In this document: positions 43,917 through 53,830 of the stretch, piece after piece
Numbering within the stretch: the stretch's first letter is position 1
Layout: each line of letters starts with the position of its first letter
Source of the DNA: Dyadobacter sp. 3J3
Lineage (GTDB): Bacteria > Bacteroidota > Bacteroidia > Cytophagales > Spirosomataceae
NCBI RefSeq assembly: GCF_009801115.1
Contig: NZ_VTOL01000008.1
Span: forward strand, 186,001-250,000
Reading direction: 5' to 3'
DNA: 64,000 nt
Notes under the pieces: model-generated
Databases searched by the model: none
Told to the model about the DNA's origin: nothing
The model's input: only the letters and a program-made list of their open reading frames with translations
Program-made: the position numbers and the translations under genes

Positions 43917-46900
43917 TTATCGCTTGGTTAAAGATGCATCCGAATTAAGTATGGTACTTGCCACCACGGAATTTGCGGCAACCTTTGCAGATTCAATATT
44001 TTTGTTGATCTGATATTGTCCCGCATGAAGCCAACCGACCGCTTTTTTCGGATCACGTTTAAATCTTTTGTATTCCGATTCATACATTTTCTTTAACAAA
44101 CTAACTTCTTGTGGCTGCGGAAAATGTCCTGTAAGTTTTCTATATGTAATAATTAAAGCACGTTGAGAATCCGGCTCCACCGTCATTTGCTCGCCCAAAA
44201 CTTTTGCTGATTCAACAAATGTCGGATCATTCAACGTGACCAGCGCTTGTAAAGGCGTATTCGTTTTTTGTCTTCTCACTACACAAAAACTTCTGGAACC
44301 TGCGTCAAAAGTAGCCAGTGTCGGATTGGGCACTGATCTTTTTACGATCACATAAAGGCTTCTCCGGTAAACTGCATTTCCAGAATCTGCCTGATAAGTT
44401 GTATTATTAATTTCCCACAAACCTTCCGGCTGATACGGTTTAACACTCTTCCCACCGATTTTTTTATTTATCAAACCACTGGCCATTAAGGCATTATCAC
44501 GGATCATTTCAGCAGTCATTCGTCCGGATGGCCCGTGAGCCAGCAAGCGATTTTCAGGATCTTTTTCCTGCATCTCTTTCGTTGAACGGGAATCCTGACG
44601 ATAAGCAGCAGACATGACGATCATTTTATTAAGCTTTTTCACATCCCAACCAGATTCCCGGAAAGTGATCGCCAGATAATCCAAAAGTTCCGGGTGACTT
44701 GGCATTTCTCCCTGATTTCCAAAATCTTCCGTTGTTTTGACAAGACCGGTTCCAAAGAAGTTTTGCCAAAAACGGTTCACGGCCACACGCGCCGTTAATG
44801 GATTTTCTTTGCTGGTCAACCACTGGGCAAGACCATATCTGTTTTTAGGCAAATTCTTAGGAAATTTTAAAATCGACTCCGGCGTATCCGGAAAAACTTC
44901 TTCACCAAAAGAATCATAATTTCCTCTCAGCAAAATATGCACCTTTTTTGGTTTAGGCATTTCCTGCATCACCATCAGTTCCCGAATATTTTCCATCGAA
45001 TCTGATTGCGAGGTTCGTATCTGGATTAGTTCACTATTTACTTTTAGAACGGTCGGCGAAACCACATTTAAATAATAGCTTTCAAGAATATTTAAATCGC
45101 TTACTGAAAGCCGGTTTTCAGGTTTTGAAACAATAGCAGACCATGAACTTTTTCCTGCCAGAATCATGATTTCAAAATCCGTTAACACACGATTGTAAAC
45201 CCGGATGTCATCAATTTTTCCTCCTTTAAAACCAAGTCCGCGCCACCAGCCTCCAACTTGCAGACCAGGTTGTCTGTCTGTTTTAAAAAGAATATCCTTT
45301 GTTAACTGATCCATCGTTGTTTCCATAGCCATTTTATTCCCATCCAGAAATAAATTAAAACCATTGGCTTTTGAAGAACCATCATAGGTAATGGACAACT
45401 GGATCCATTTATCTCTCGGAATACCGGGACTCGAAATTCTGGTAATAGCGTTCGACGGTGCCGTATGCGCCATATTTAATTCCAGCTTGTCGTCTTTTAA
45501 ATATAAATGATAACCTCTGAAATTATATAAACGCTCTGCCTGTGACTTATGCAGAATAACGCCTTCTTTCAACTCTTTCGGAATATTGACCCAGATATTA
45601 ATACTAAAAGGCTGCGATCTTCTGAACACACCCGTTTGGTCAAGATCCAGAAAAACATCACCGTTCATGGCCATTGCCTGGCCGTTTTCGTGCGTTACAA
45701 ATACAGCTTGATCTCCGGTCTGTCCGGATTCTCTTTTCATAATACCGGTTTGTTTAGGATTTACACCGTTTTTTAAACTGTTTTTTTCAAACGAATAATA
45801 AGCCTGTAAACCTGATTCAGGAACCTTTTCACTCTTTAACTTTTGATATTTCTTATCAGAAATCCACTTTTTAAATTCGGGTTCAGCCGCTTTTTTTGCC
45901 AATTCAACAGCCTTTTCCTGCACCGTTATTTTTGACTGAATAAACCGCAGCATTTTTTCCTGCTGATCCGTCGGAAGCATTAATGTTGGCGTTGGAAGCG
46001 CATCGTCCCAGGAAATCTGCCCCGCTTCTTTTACATTGTTAAAAAAGCTAAAAAGCTGGTAATAATTCTTTTGTGAGATCGGGTCATATTTGTGATCGTG
46101 ACATTTTGCACAGCCAACCGAAATACCAAGCATCGCATCGCCAAAAGTATTGGTTCGGTCGATAACATATTCCGTCTGAAACTCCTGCTCCACAATTCCG
46201 CCTTCCATATTTTGCTGATGATTTCGATTAAATGCGGTGGCAATGATCATTTCTTTTGTAGGTTTTGGCATGAGGTCACCCGCCAGTTGCCATTGCACAA
46301 ACTGATCATAATGCATGTTTTTATTGAAAGCATCGATCACCCAATCACGGTATGGCGACATATCACGAAGCCGGTCGACAGTATATCCGTGAGAATCCGC
46401 AAAACGGGCGAGATCGAGCCAGTCAACTGCCATTTTTTCTCCATAATGTGGTGAATTCAGCAACCTGTCAACCTGTTTTTCGTAAGCATTTGGAGAAGTA
46501 TCTTTCAGAAAAGCATCAATTTCTTCAATCGTCGGCGGTAATCCGGTTAGGTCAAGAGAAACCCGTCTCAACAATAATTCCTTATTTGCTTCTTTTGAAG
46601 GGCTGAGTTTTTCCTGTTCCAGTTTTGCCAGAATAAAATGGTCAATTGGATTTTTGACCCAGTCCGTGTCTTTTAAGTCCGGCAATTCCGCTTTTTCAGG
46701 TTTTACAAAGGCCCAATGCGGCTTGTATTCAGCACCATCTTCTATCCATTTTATCAAAATTGCTTTTTCCTTTGCGCTTAAATTCAGATGTGATTCCTTA
46801 GTCGGCATCATATAGTCCGGATCATTTGACATGATTCTGTGAAAGAATTCACTACCAGCCAGATCGCCGGGATTTATGGCAACTTTTCCAGGACTTTTTG

Positions 46901-47138
46901 AAAGTTTTCCATAGGCTGCTTCTTTTAAATCCAGACGTAATCCTGCCTTTTGTTTAGCCTTATCCGGTCCGTGGCAGGCAAAACATTTATCCGATAAAAC
47001 AGGCTTAACATGCTGGTTGTAATCAAGTTTTTCAGGTAATTCATCATAAGCAATTTGTACGTCATCAGGAAGATCCGGCCCACATGAAAACATGCAGAAC
47101 AGAATAAAAGATAGAAATACACATTGGAAAATCCGCAT
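43917..47138 (-). CDS. PSD1 lipoprotein: c-type cytochrome, DUF1549, LamG-like and DUF1553 domains
   Basis: A 1073-residue lipoprotein. The lipobox FCMFSC has lipidated Cys 19. The haem site is CFACH (residues 52-56), in the planctomycete-type cytochrome C domain. DUF1549 follows (about 160-365: LPDLKDTDWVKNPIDHFILA, then VGCAKCHDHKYDPIS, a second CxxCH). A LamG/concanavalin-like domain fills about 470-680. DUF1553 is near 790-1040 with NRFWQNFFGTGLVKTTEDFG. Such proteins pair with DUF1501 proteins and are thought to act in oxidative breakdown of complex substrates outside the cell. The LamG insertion suggests glycan binding. The adjacent divergent AraC gene may control the pair. Confidence 0.92.
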   Translation of the reverse strand: MRIFQCVFLSFILFCMFSCGPDLPDDVQIAYDELPEKLDYNQHVKPVLSDKCFACHGPDKAKQKAGLRLDLKEAAYGKLSKSPGKVAINPGDLAGSEFFHRIMSNDPDYMMPTKESHLNLSAKEKAILIKWIEDGAEYKPHWAFVKPEKAELPDLKDTDWVKNPIDHFILAKLEQEKLSPSKEANKELLLRRVSLDLTGLPPTIEEIDAFLKDTSPNAYEKQVDRLLNSPHYGEKMAVDWLDLARFADSHGYTVDRLRDMSPYRDWVIDAFNKNMHYDQFVQWQLAGDLMPKPTKEMIIATAFNRNHQQNMEGGIVEQEFQTEYVIDRTNTFGDAMLGISVGCAKCHDHKYDPISQKNYYQLFSFFNNVKEAGQISWDDALPTPTLMLPTDQQEKMLRFIQSKITVQEKAVELAKKAAEPEFKKWISDKKYQKLKSEKVPESGLQAYYSFEKNSLKNGVNPKQTGIMKRESGQTGDQAVFVTHENGQAMAMNGDVFLDLDQTGVFRRSQPFSINIWVNIPKELKEGVILHKSQAERLYNFRGYHLYLKDDKLELNMAHTAPSNAITRISSPGIPRDKWIQLSITYDGSSKANGFNLFLDGNKMAMETTMDQLTKDILFKTDRQPGLQVGGWWRGLGFKGGKIDDIRVYNRVLTDFEIMILAGKSSWSAIVSKPENRLSVSDLNILESYYLNVVSPTVLKVNSELIQIRTSQSDSMENIRELMVMQEMPKPKKVHILLRGNYDSFGEEVFPDTPESILKFPKNLPKNRYGLAQWLTSKENPLTARVAVNRFWQNFFGTGLVKTTEDFGNQGEMPSHPELLDYLAITFRESGWDVKKLNKMIVMSAAYRQDSRSTKEMQEKDPENRLLAHGPSGRMTAEMIRDNALMASGLINKKIGGKSVKPYQPEGLWEINNTTYQADSGNAVYRRSLYVIVKRSVPNPTLATFDAGSRSFCVVRRQKTNTPLQALVTLNDPTFVESAKVLGEQMTVEPDSQRALIITYRKLTGHFPQPQEVSLLKKMYESEYKRFKRDPKKAVGWLHAGQYQINKNIESAKVAANSVVASTILNSDASLTKR

Positions 47139-47276
47139 ACAAATGACAATCAGAAATTAGGCTTCAACAAAATTATAATTTAATAAAATATAAAAATTAT
47201 ACAAAAATGTTTTAATTTTTCACAAATCCGACTTTTACCAATTAATTTATCGCGAACAATTGCTATACCGCTGACC
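47139..47276. other. Divergent promoter region of PSD1 and AraC genes
   Basis: A 138-base, strongly AT-rich spacer between the divergent PSD1 lipoprotein and AraC-regulator genes. It must carry both promoters. I recognise no clear operator. Confidence 0.4.
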
Positions 47277-48155
47277 ATGAATAACAACGTTATCTCCAAA
47301 TCAACATTTTCTTTACTAAATGTCGATTATGTAAAATTGAACAAAAGCTGGAATTACCGAAATATAATCAGTCCGTTTTACAGGCTTTATTATATTGACG
47401 GAGGTTTCGGACATCTATTTTATGCTAACAAAACAGTCATTCTGGAAAAGGATTTTTTATATCTAATCCCTTGTTTTACGCTTTGCAATTATCAATGTCC
47501 GGAATTTTTGAGTCAATACTATATTCATATTTTGGAAGAAACCCCGGACGGTACTTCTCTGTTTTCTTCGCATCAAAATGTTATCAAAATTCCAGCCGAA
47601 CTATCAGATTTGGAACATTTTAAAAGAATACTGGTATTGAATCCAGGGAGAGATTTGAAAAGGTCCAGCAACCCGAAGGACTATCAAAAACAACCCGTGA
47701 TCCGGAATTCACAAGCCATGAATAATGATCTTCCCATTTCGGCTTTTATGGAAACCAAAGGAATAACCCTGCAATTGTTATCCCGGTTTTTAACACCAGA
47801 AAATTACAGTTTTTCTGTTGGCAAAATTATTCCGTCAAAAATTATAGAATCTATAAATTATATTAATACCAATTTATCAGAAAACCTGACGGTCAACGAT
47901 CTTGCCGAAAGGGCCGGTCAGAATAAAGATTATTTCTCACGGATTTTTCAGGAGCATACAGCTTCCCGACCGTTATCTTATATTCAGCAAAAGAGAGTTG
48001 AAAAAGCTCAGTTCTTAATAATAACCACAGATCTTTCGCTCAGTCAGATTGCCAGCGATACTGGTTTTGAAAGCCTTTCCTACTTTTCAAGAATTTTCAA
48101 AAATATCACAGGGCAGACGCCTGGAAGTTATGGAAAAAACGATCATACGATTTAG
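47277..48155 (+). CDS. AraC-family transcriptional regulator
   Basis: A 292-residue regulator. The N-terminal about 110 residues suggest a cupin-like sensor (YIDGGFGHLFYANKTVILEK, LYLIPCFTLCNYQCPEFL). Residues about 190-290 form the double helix-turn-helix domain: ENLTVNDLAERAGQNKDYFS for the first and LSLSQIASDTGFESLSYFSR for the second, ending RIFKNITGQTPGSY. It is divergent from the PSD1/DUF1501 pair and precedes the first MacB-like permease, so either is a plausible target. Confidence 0.93.
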   Translation: MNNNVISKSTFSLLNVDYVKLNKSWNYRNIISPFYRLYYIDGGFGHLFYANKTVILEKDFLYLIPCFTLCNYQCPEFLSQYYIHILEETPDGTSLFSSHQNVIKIPAELSDLEHFKRILVLNPGRDLKRSSNPKDYQKQPVIRNSQAMNNDLPISAFMETKGITLQLLSRFLTPENYSFSVGKIIPSKIIESINYINTNLSENLTVNDLAERAGQNKDYFSRIFQEHTASRPLSYIQQKRVEKAQFLIITTDLSLSQIASDTGFESLSYFSRIFKNITGQTPGSYGKNDHTI

Positions 48156-48176
48156 GTGATTTTGGTTTTATCCGCT

Positions 48177-48211
48177 GTCCAGTTCTGAACAAAAACGTCC
48201 GTTTATGAACA
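48177..48211 (+). promoter_or_regulatory. Paired direct-repeat operator upstream of the first permease
   Basis: Two 15-bp copies, GTCCAGTTCTGAACA (48177-48191) and GTCCGTTTATGAACA (48197-48211), match at 11 or 12 positions. They are exactly 20 bp apart, so they lie on the same DNA face. The first is also an imperfect 16-bp dyad (TGTCCAG..CTGAACA). A possible sigma-54 -24 element TGGCA is at 48254. Activator binding is inferred. Confidence 0.5.
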
Positions 48212-48253
48212 TTTTAATGCAAAAAAAAATTTATAAACAACTGATTATCAAAC

Positions 48254-48269
48254 TGGCATACAATTATTA
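48254..48269 (+). promoter_or_regulatory. Weak sigma-54-like promoter candidate
   Basis: TGGCATACAATTATTA has the -24 half (TGGCAY) of a sigma-54 promoter, but the -12 GC is missing. It lies 43 bases after the paired operator and 38 before the permease ATG, a layout that fits activator-dependent transcription. Confidence 0.25.
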
Positions 48270-48306
48270 AATTCAGCGAAGGTGCACCTCAAATAATCCG
48301 TTAGCC

Positions 48307-50709
48307 ATGATAAAAAATTATTTCAAAATTGCTTTCAGAAATCTTATAAAACATAAGTCTTTCAGTTTCATAAACATCATCGGTGTGGCCATGGGCCTTG
48401 CCTGTTTTTTACTTCTTACGCTTTACGTCAAAGACGAACTCAGTTATGACCGTCACAACGTAAACGCTGACAGGATCTACCGTTTATCAAGAATTTTCCT
48501 CGCAAAAGACGGAACCGAATCACTCCATCTTGGACATGCAGCCCCACCTTTCGGCCCACTCATTAAGGAGGATTTTCCTGAAACAGAACAGGTTGTCCGT
48601 ATGCTTGAAACTGGAGGTATGGTGCGTTATGGCGAGCATATATTTAATGAAGAGCATATATACGCTGCGGAAGAAAACATATTCAAAGTTTTTACAATCA
48701 ATACCTTACAGGGAAACCCTGCAAATGCGCTTGTCAATCCTTTTTCTATCATGTTTTCCAGACCGATGGCAGAAAAATATTTTGGAAAGGAAAATCCAAT
48801 TGGTAAAATCATACGAATCGACAACCAGTTTGATTATACTGTAACCGGTATTTATGAACCTTTACCTGCACAGTCAAGCTTCCATCCGAATTTTCTTATT
48901 TCCTTTTCTACGCTTTCTGATAATCGTATTTATGGAGATGAAAACCTTCGTGCCAACTGGGGTAATAATTCGTTTGCTACATTTCTTTTATTACCAAAAA
49001 ATTACGATCCTGAAAAATTGGTAAAAGCATTTCCTGCATTTCAAAACAAACATATCGATCCAAAAGCTTCAACTTATTCCGTTCTTAATCTTACCAAACT
49101 AACTGATATTCACTTATATTCGCATCTTGATTCCGAGATGGAAGCGAATGGAGATATTCAATATGTATACCTGTTTTCGGCCATTGCTATCTTTATTCTT
49201 GTCATTGCCTGTATCAATTATATGAATCTGGCAACCGCCCGTTCTGCCAAAAGAGCGAAGGAAGTTGGCATGCGAAAAGTGGTGGGCGCTATGCGTAGTC
49301 AGCTCATCAATCAATTTCTTAGCGAGTCTATTTTGCTGGTGAGCATTTCACTGACAATTGCCGTGATGATTGTAATTCTTTGCATACCTTTTTTGAATGA
49401 ATTTACACAGAAACAGCTTAGTATAGCCTCTCTTATTAATCCTTCATTTATTGCCATTATCATTGGAATAACACTTTTCACCGGCCTGGTTGCAGGAAGT
49501 TATCCAGCTTTTTTCCTTACTTCGTTTCAGCCGACCAGTGTGCTTAAAGGTAAAATCGCATCGGCATTAAAGAATGGGAAATTGCGTCAGACATTGGTTA
49601 TTGTTCAGTTTGCGATTGCGGTCGTACTAATTATTAGTACTGCGGTAGTTTACAGCCAGATGAAATTTGTCCAGAACTATAAACTTGGTTATTCGAAAGA
49701 TCAGGTTGTTCTTCTCTCTCCCTCATCTGATTCTACAACCAATTTTGAAGCAATAAGCCAGGAATTAAAACAAAACAGCGGCATTCTTGAAACTGGCCGT
49801 TCGTCCAGAATTCCTTCCGGCCGTCTTCTGGATTATTGGGACGCTTATGTGATGAAAGGTGATTCCCTGGCTCCCTCCGATATCAACATAAAATCACTTT
49901 CAGTTGATGAAGATTTTATTCCAACCTACAAAATCGAGATGGCTGCGGGACGAAATTTTTCAAAACAATACGGAACAGATAAATCCGAAGGTTTTATTTT
50001 GAACCAAACAGCGACTCATCTCCTGGGTTATAAAAATCCGAAAGATGCGATTGGAAATCAGTTTGGCTATGGCAAAGTACGTGGCCATATTATAGGCGTG
50101 ACAAAAGATTATCATTTCGAATCACTGCATCAAAAGGTGGCTCCCATTGTGATGTTTATGCAAGGAAATAATTTAGGTTGGCTATCAGTCCAGATTTCAG
50201 GTGGTGATATTAAATCATCCCTGGCGCATATCAAAAAAGTTTGGGAAAGCAGATTTCCAGACGAGCCATTTTCCTATGAGTTTTTGGATGAACGTTTCGG
50301 AAATTTATATGCCCGTGAGCAAACACAGCAACTTCTCTTCGGTATTTTTGCAGGAATCGCCATTTTCATTTCCTGCCTTGGACTTTTAGGACTGTCAATT
50401 TTCATGGCTGAATTGCGCATAAAAGAAATTGGTGTACGGAAAGTTCTGGGAGCTTCCGTTTCCAATCTGGTCATTCTTTTGTCAAGCGACTTCCTCAAAC
50501 TGGTTTTCATTGCCATCATCATCGCTTCACCGATTGCCTGGTATGGAATGTATAAATGGCTGGAAAATTTCGCTTATCATACACAAATTTCGGCATGGAT
50601 ATTTGTAGGAGCAGGTGTTTTATCCGCAGGAATTGCATTGCTCACAATTAGTTTCCAAAGTATTAAAGCGGCATTGACAAACCCTGTAAAATCACTAAAA
50701 AGCGAGTAG
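48307..50709 (+). CDS. MacB-like ABC transporter permease (FtsX/MacB_PCD), first paralogue
   Basis: An 800-residue membrane protein. FKIAFRNLIKHKSFSFINII at the start is an amphipathic element, the first membrane helix follows at about 20-40, then a large periplasmic MacB_PCD domain to about 280. Three helices follow (VIACINYMNLATARSAKRAKEVGMRKVVGA is split by FtsX motif turns), a second periplasmic domain (about 440-670) and a last FtsX triplet with LGLLGLSIFMAELRIKEIGV. It is a duplicated MacB half. No ATPase or membrane-fusion partner is encoded nearby, so it must share one in trans. The C-terminus SIKAALTNPVKSLKSE recurs in the next two paralogues. Confidence 0.93.
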   Translation: MIKNYFKIAFRNLIKHKSFSFINIIGVAMGLACFLLLTLYVKDELSYDRHNVNADRIYRLSRIFLAKDGTESLHLGHAAPPFGPLIKEDFPETEQVVRMLETGGMVRYGEHIFNEEHIYAAEENIFKVFTINTLQGNPANALVNPFSIMFSRPMAEKYFGKENPIGKIIRIDNQFDYTVTGIYEPLPAQSSFHPNFLISFSTLSDNRIYGDENLRANWGNNSFATFLLLPKNYDPEKLVKAFPAFQNKHIDPKASTYSVLNLTKLTDIHLYSHLDSEMEANGDIQYVYLFSAIAIFILVIACINYMNLATARSAKRAKEVGMRKVVGAMRSQLINQFLSESILLVSISLTIAVMIVILCIPFLNEFTQKQLSIASLINPSFIAIIIGITLFTGLVAGSYPAFFLTSFQPTSVLKGKIASALKNGKLRQTLVIVQFAIAVVLIISTAVVYSQMKFVQNYKLGYSKDQVVLLSPSSDSTTNFEAISQELKQNSGILETGRSSRIPSGRLLDYWDAYVMKGDSLAPSDINIKSLSVDEDFIPTYKIEMAAGRNFSKQYGTDKSEGFILNQTATHLLGYKNPKDAIGNQFGYGKVRGHIIGVTKDYHFESLHQKVAPIVMFMQGNNLGWLSVQISGGDIKSSLAHIKKVWESRFPDEPFSYEFLDERFGNLYAREQTQQLLFGIFAGIAIFISCLGLLGLSIFMAELRIKEIGVRKVLGASVSNLVILLSSDFLKLVFIAIIIASPIAWYGMYKWLENFAYHTQISAWIFVGAGVLSAGIALLTISFQSIKAALTNPVKSLKSE

Positions 50710-50760
50710 AAATAACTTTTTTATTGAAACACCAAAAGTTATCGATCAAAATAAATAGCC

Positions 50761-53175
50761 ATGATAAAAAGTTATTTTAAAATTGCCTGGAGGAATCTTG
50801 TACGTAATAAAGCCTTTTCAGCCATCAACATTGTCGGGTTGGCGCTTGGAATTGCTGCTTGTATTCTCATTTTACAATATGTGGCATTCGAATTAAGTTT
50901 CGACAATTTCCATACAAATGGCAATCAGATTTATCGTGTCAAACAGGATCGTTACAATGAAGGAAAACTAAGTACAGAGTGGGCTGCCGGTGCCTTTGCC
51001 GTTGGAAATTCATTTAAAGAAGCCTATCCCGAAGTTGAAGATTTTGTGAAGCTTATCAACCGTGGCTCCATGGTTTTGGACAATGGAGAACGCAGTTTTA
51101 AAGTTGAAAAAGTTTATATTTCAAGTCCTTCTTTTTTCTCTGTTTTTTCTTATCCGCTGCTCAACGGCGATTCTAAAACGGCGCTTAAAGAATCAAATAC
51201 CGTCGTTCTTTCTGCCTCTGTTGCTAAAAAACTTTTTGGGAATGAAAATCCTGTTGGTAAAACACTGCAAATAAATAAAAGACGGTCGGCAAAAGTGACT
51301 GGTGTATTTGCAGATATGCCGTCAAATACGCATTTTAAAACAGATATTCTTCTTTCCTACGCCACATTCTTAAATGACGTAAAACCAGAGAATCCGGATC
51401 TGGCCTGGCAATGGGATGGTTGTCTCACTTACCTAAAACTTCGCGCAGGTACCGATATTCCAAAACTTGAAGCAAAATTCCCTGCCCTGGTTGACAAACT
51501 TGCCGGAGAAGAGCACAAAAAGTATAATTCGGCTGCGGTTTATCTGCTTCAACCGTTGAAGGATATTCATTTGTATTCCCATTTAATGATGGAGGCTGAA
51601 CCTAACGGTGATGGCAATACGGTTTATCTGCTTCTGGGAATTGCATTTTTTATTGTGGTGATCGCCTGGGTTAATTACATCAATCTATCAACGGCAAGAG
51701 CAATTAACCGGGCCAGAGAGGTTGGTGTCAGAAAAGCTGTGGGTTCACAACGAAGCCAGTTGATCGGGCAATTTATGATGGAATCTGTTTTATTGAATGG
51801 ATTGGCCGTCGTTCTCGCACTGATTCTGGTTGCACTTTCTTTGCCAACATTTAATGAAATCTCGGGTCAGCAACTTTCCTTTGCTTTACTCGGAAGCCGC
51901 ATGTTCTGGCTTCCACTTATTACTTTATTTATAGTCGGCGCGTTTTTCTCAGGACTTTATCCTGCTTTTGTACTTTCTGGTTTTAAACCTGTTGCCGTCT
52001 TAAAAGGTAAAGTTAGTACTTCAACGAAAGGCATTTTATTGAGAAAATCATTGGTGGTTTTTCAGTTTGCGGCTTCCTTGTTTTTGCTGGTTGGCACCTT
52101 AACCGTTTTTCAGCAAATACGTTACATGAGACAGCAAAGTCTGGGAATTAATATTGATCAGACGCTGGTCATCAATCCTCCGATTATTGCTGACGATTCT
52201 ACTTTTATGCGACAAATGTCTGCTTTCAAAGATGAATTATTGCGCCAATCCGGTATCAAAAGCGTTACTGCGTCTACTGTTGTTCCTGGTCAGGCTTCTC
52301 AATGGAATGCCGGTGGAATCAGGTTAAAAGGAACGGATGAAAGTGCTGGAAAACAATACCGGATCATTGGAGTCGATTACGATTTCCTTAAAACATATGA
52401 TCTAAAATTGGTATCGGGACGAAATTTCTCCAAAGAATTCGGGAGTGATCCGAAAGCTCTAATTTTCAACAAAATGGCTGTTAAGCAATTGGGATTCAGC
52501 GATCCCGAGCAGGCGATTGGAAAAGAAATTAATTTCTGGGGAGAGATATTTACCATCGTAGGCGTAACAGATAATTTTCATCAGCAGTCTCTCAAAGATG
52601 CCTATGAACCGTTAATCATTCGTTTGATCCCCGATATCAGAGGTTATTTTTCAGTCAAACTTAGCACAAGTCAGGCTAATACTTCGGTGGCAGGTATCCA
52701 GTCAGAATGGAACCGTTTTTTTCCTGGAAATCCTTTTGAATATTCATTCCTGGACGATCGTTTCAATGATCAGTATAAAGCTGATCAGCGTTTTGGACAA
52801 GTTTTCGGTGTATTTACCGGACTGGCGATACTCGTTGCATGTCTTGGGTTATTCGGGCTTGCTTCCTTTACCACCGCCCAACGTACCAAAGAAATCGGGA
52901 TTCGAAAAGTACTGGGGTCCTCGGTTTATGCTATTGTGGAAATGTTGTACCGTGAGTTTGCGATATTGATTTTGATCTCATTTGTGATATCCGCTCCGCT
53001 TGCCTGGTTTGCCACAAATAGCTGGCTGAATGGTTATGCATTCCGTACTGATATTCAATGGTGGTTGTTTGCTGCTCCTTTTGTTTTGGTACTTGTCATT
53101 GCGTTATTAACTGTCAGTTTTCAAAGTATAAAAGCAGCACTTATGAATCCTGTAAAAAGTCTTAAAAGCGAATGA
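50761..53175 (+). CDS. MacB-like ABC transporter permease, second paralogue
   Basis: An 804-residue paralogue of the preceding gene product with the same order: FKIAWRNLVRNKAFSAINIV, a first periplasmic MacB_PCD domain, the FtsX block VIAWVNYINLSTARAINRAR, a second periplasmic domain and a final FtsX block LGLFGLASFTTAQRTKEIGI. It starts 51 bases after the first paralogue, so the two are probably co-transcribed. No ATPase is present nearby. It is convergent with the PIN toxin gene only 30 bases after its stop, with no terminator hairpin visible between them. Confidence 0.93.
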   Translation: MIKSYFKIAWRNLVRNKAFSAINIVGLALGIAACILILQYVAFELSFDNFHTNGNQIYRVKQDRYNEGKLSTEWAAGAFAVGNSFKEAYPEVEDFVKLINRGSMVLDNGERSFKVEKVYISSPSFFSVFSYPLLNGDSKTALKESNTVVLSASVAKKLFGNENPVGKTLQINKRRSAKVTGVFADMPSNTHFKTDILLSYATFLNDVKPENPDLAWQWDGCLTYLKLRAGTDIPKLEAKFPALVDKLAGEEHKKYNSAAVYLLQPLKDIHLYSHLMMEAEPNGDGNTVYLLLGIAFFIVVIAWVNYINLSTARAINRAREVGVRKAVGSQRSQLIGQFMMESVLLNGLAVVLALILVALSLPTFNEISGQQLSFALLGSRMFWLPLITLFIVGAFFSGLYPAFVLSGFKPVAVLKGKVSTSTKGILLRKSLVVFQFAASLFLLVGTLTVFQQIRYMRQQSLGINIDQTLVINPPIIADDSTFMRQMSAFKDELLRQSGIKSVTASTVVPGQASQWNAGGIRLKGTDESAGKQYRIIGVDYDFLKTYDLKLVSGRNFSKEFGSDPKALIFNKMAVKQLGFSDPEQAIGKEINFWGEIFTIVGVTDNFHQQSLKDAYEPLIIRLIPDIRGYFSVKLSTSQANTSVAGIQSEWNRFFPGNPFEYSFLDDRFNDQYKADQRFGQVFGVFTGLAILVACLGLFGLASFTTAQRTKEIGIRKVLGSSVYAIVEMLYREFAILILISFVISAPLAWFATNSWLNGYAFRTDIQWWLFAAPFVLVLVIALLTVSFQSIKAALMNPVKSLKSE

Positions 53176-53205
53176 TATTAATATTCGTCTGATGCAGTGA
53201 GGAAA

Positions 53206-53610
53206 TTACAAAAAGGGATTAATTATGGTAAGCCGGTTTTCTATCAGCTGTTTATGCTGCAAATCCTCAGAATACAGGATGCTGCAATTTGCGGCTAATG
53301 CGGAAGCTATGATGATGCTATCGAAAAGTTGGAAGTCGTATCGAATTATTAACTTCTTGGCATGTTCCAAAATTGCTTTATTCAGATTAATAATTTCACA
53401 ATTTTCAAGTAATACAATACTATGCTCAATTAAAGGTACTTTAGGTATTCTCAAAAGTCTTTTTAAAACATTAAGATATTCTGAAACCACCTGCGCAGAC
53501 ACGATAGGAAAGCCTAACACAATACTCTCAGCAATATCCATTTTTGAGGAAGGAATTGTTTCATGCAGATATATCAGGACATTAGTATCAACGGCATACT
53601 TATTCATCAT
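53206..53610 (-). CDS. PIN-domain ribonuclease toxin (VapC-like)
   Basis: About 134 residues with the four acidic PIN positions: Asp 8 in KYAVDTNVLIYLHE, Glu 44 in VVSEYLNVL, Asp 97 in YDFQLFDSIIIASAL and Asp 116 in ILYSEDLQH. These chelate the metal used to cut RNA. The MM start at 53610 is chosen over an upstream start at 53634, because the PIN core begins three residues later and it gives a short overlap with the antitoxin gene (ATGATGAATAA), the usual toxin-antitoxin coupling. It lies in reverse orientation between the second and third permease genes. Confidence 0.88.
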   Translation of the reverse strand: MMNKYAVDTNVLIYLHETIPSSKMDIAESIVLGFPIVSAQVVSEYLNVLKRLLRIPKVPLIEHSIVLLENCEIINLNKAILEHAKKLIIRYDFQLFDSIIIASALAANCSILYSEDLQHKQLIENRLTIINPFL

Positions 53611-53830
53611 AATTATTGGCCTCGTCACGGTCAAATTTAAAATTAGACAAGTCCACTCTCAAACCAGCAAGAGATTCATTAAGTCTTTTTCTTCTGACTT
53701 CAATATCTGCATCCGGCCTTGCCTCAACTTCAAAAGCGATAACCTCCACTTGCTTGCCAATCATTTCATCAGGCAGTTTAAGCAAATAGGTATTGTCGGT
53801 AGGCACGATGATTTCCCTGATCAGTTCCAT
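53600..53830 (-). CDS. Antitoxin partner of the PIN toxin
   Basis: A 76-residue protein encoded just upstream of the PIN toxin, overlapping it by 11 bases. The N-terminal EIIVPTDNTYLLKLPDEMIG is beta-hairpin-like with a hydrophobic pattern seen in AbrB/DUF2281-like antitoxins. The C-terminal half is charged and probably disordered, ending FDRDEANNYDE, typical of the tail that covers a toxin active site. It should bind its own promoter with the toxin. The family is named from position and pattern only. Confidence 0.75.
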   Translation of the reverse strand: MELIREIIVPTDNTYLLKLPDEMIGKQVEVIAFEVEARPDADIEVRRKRLNESLAGLRVDLSNFKFDRDEANNYDE

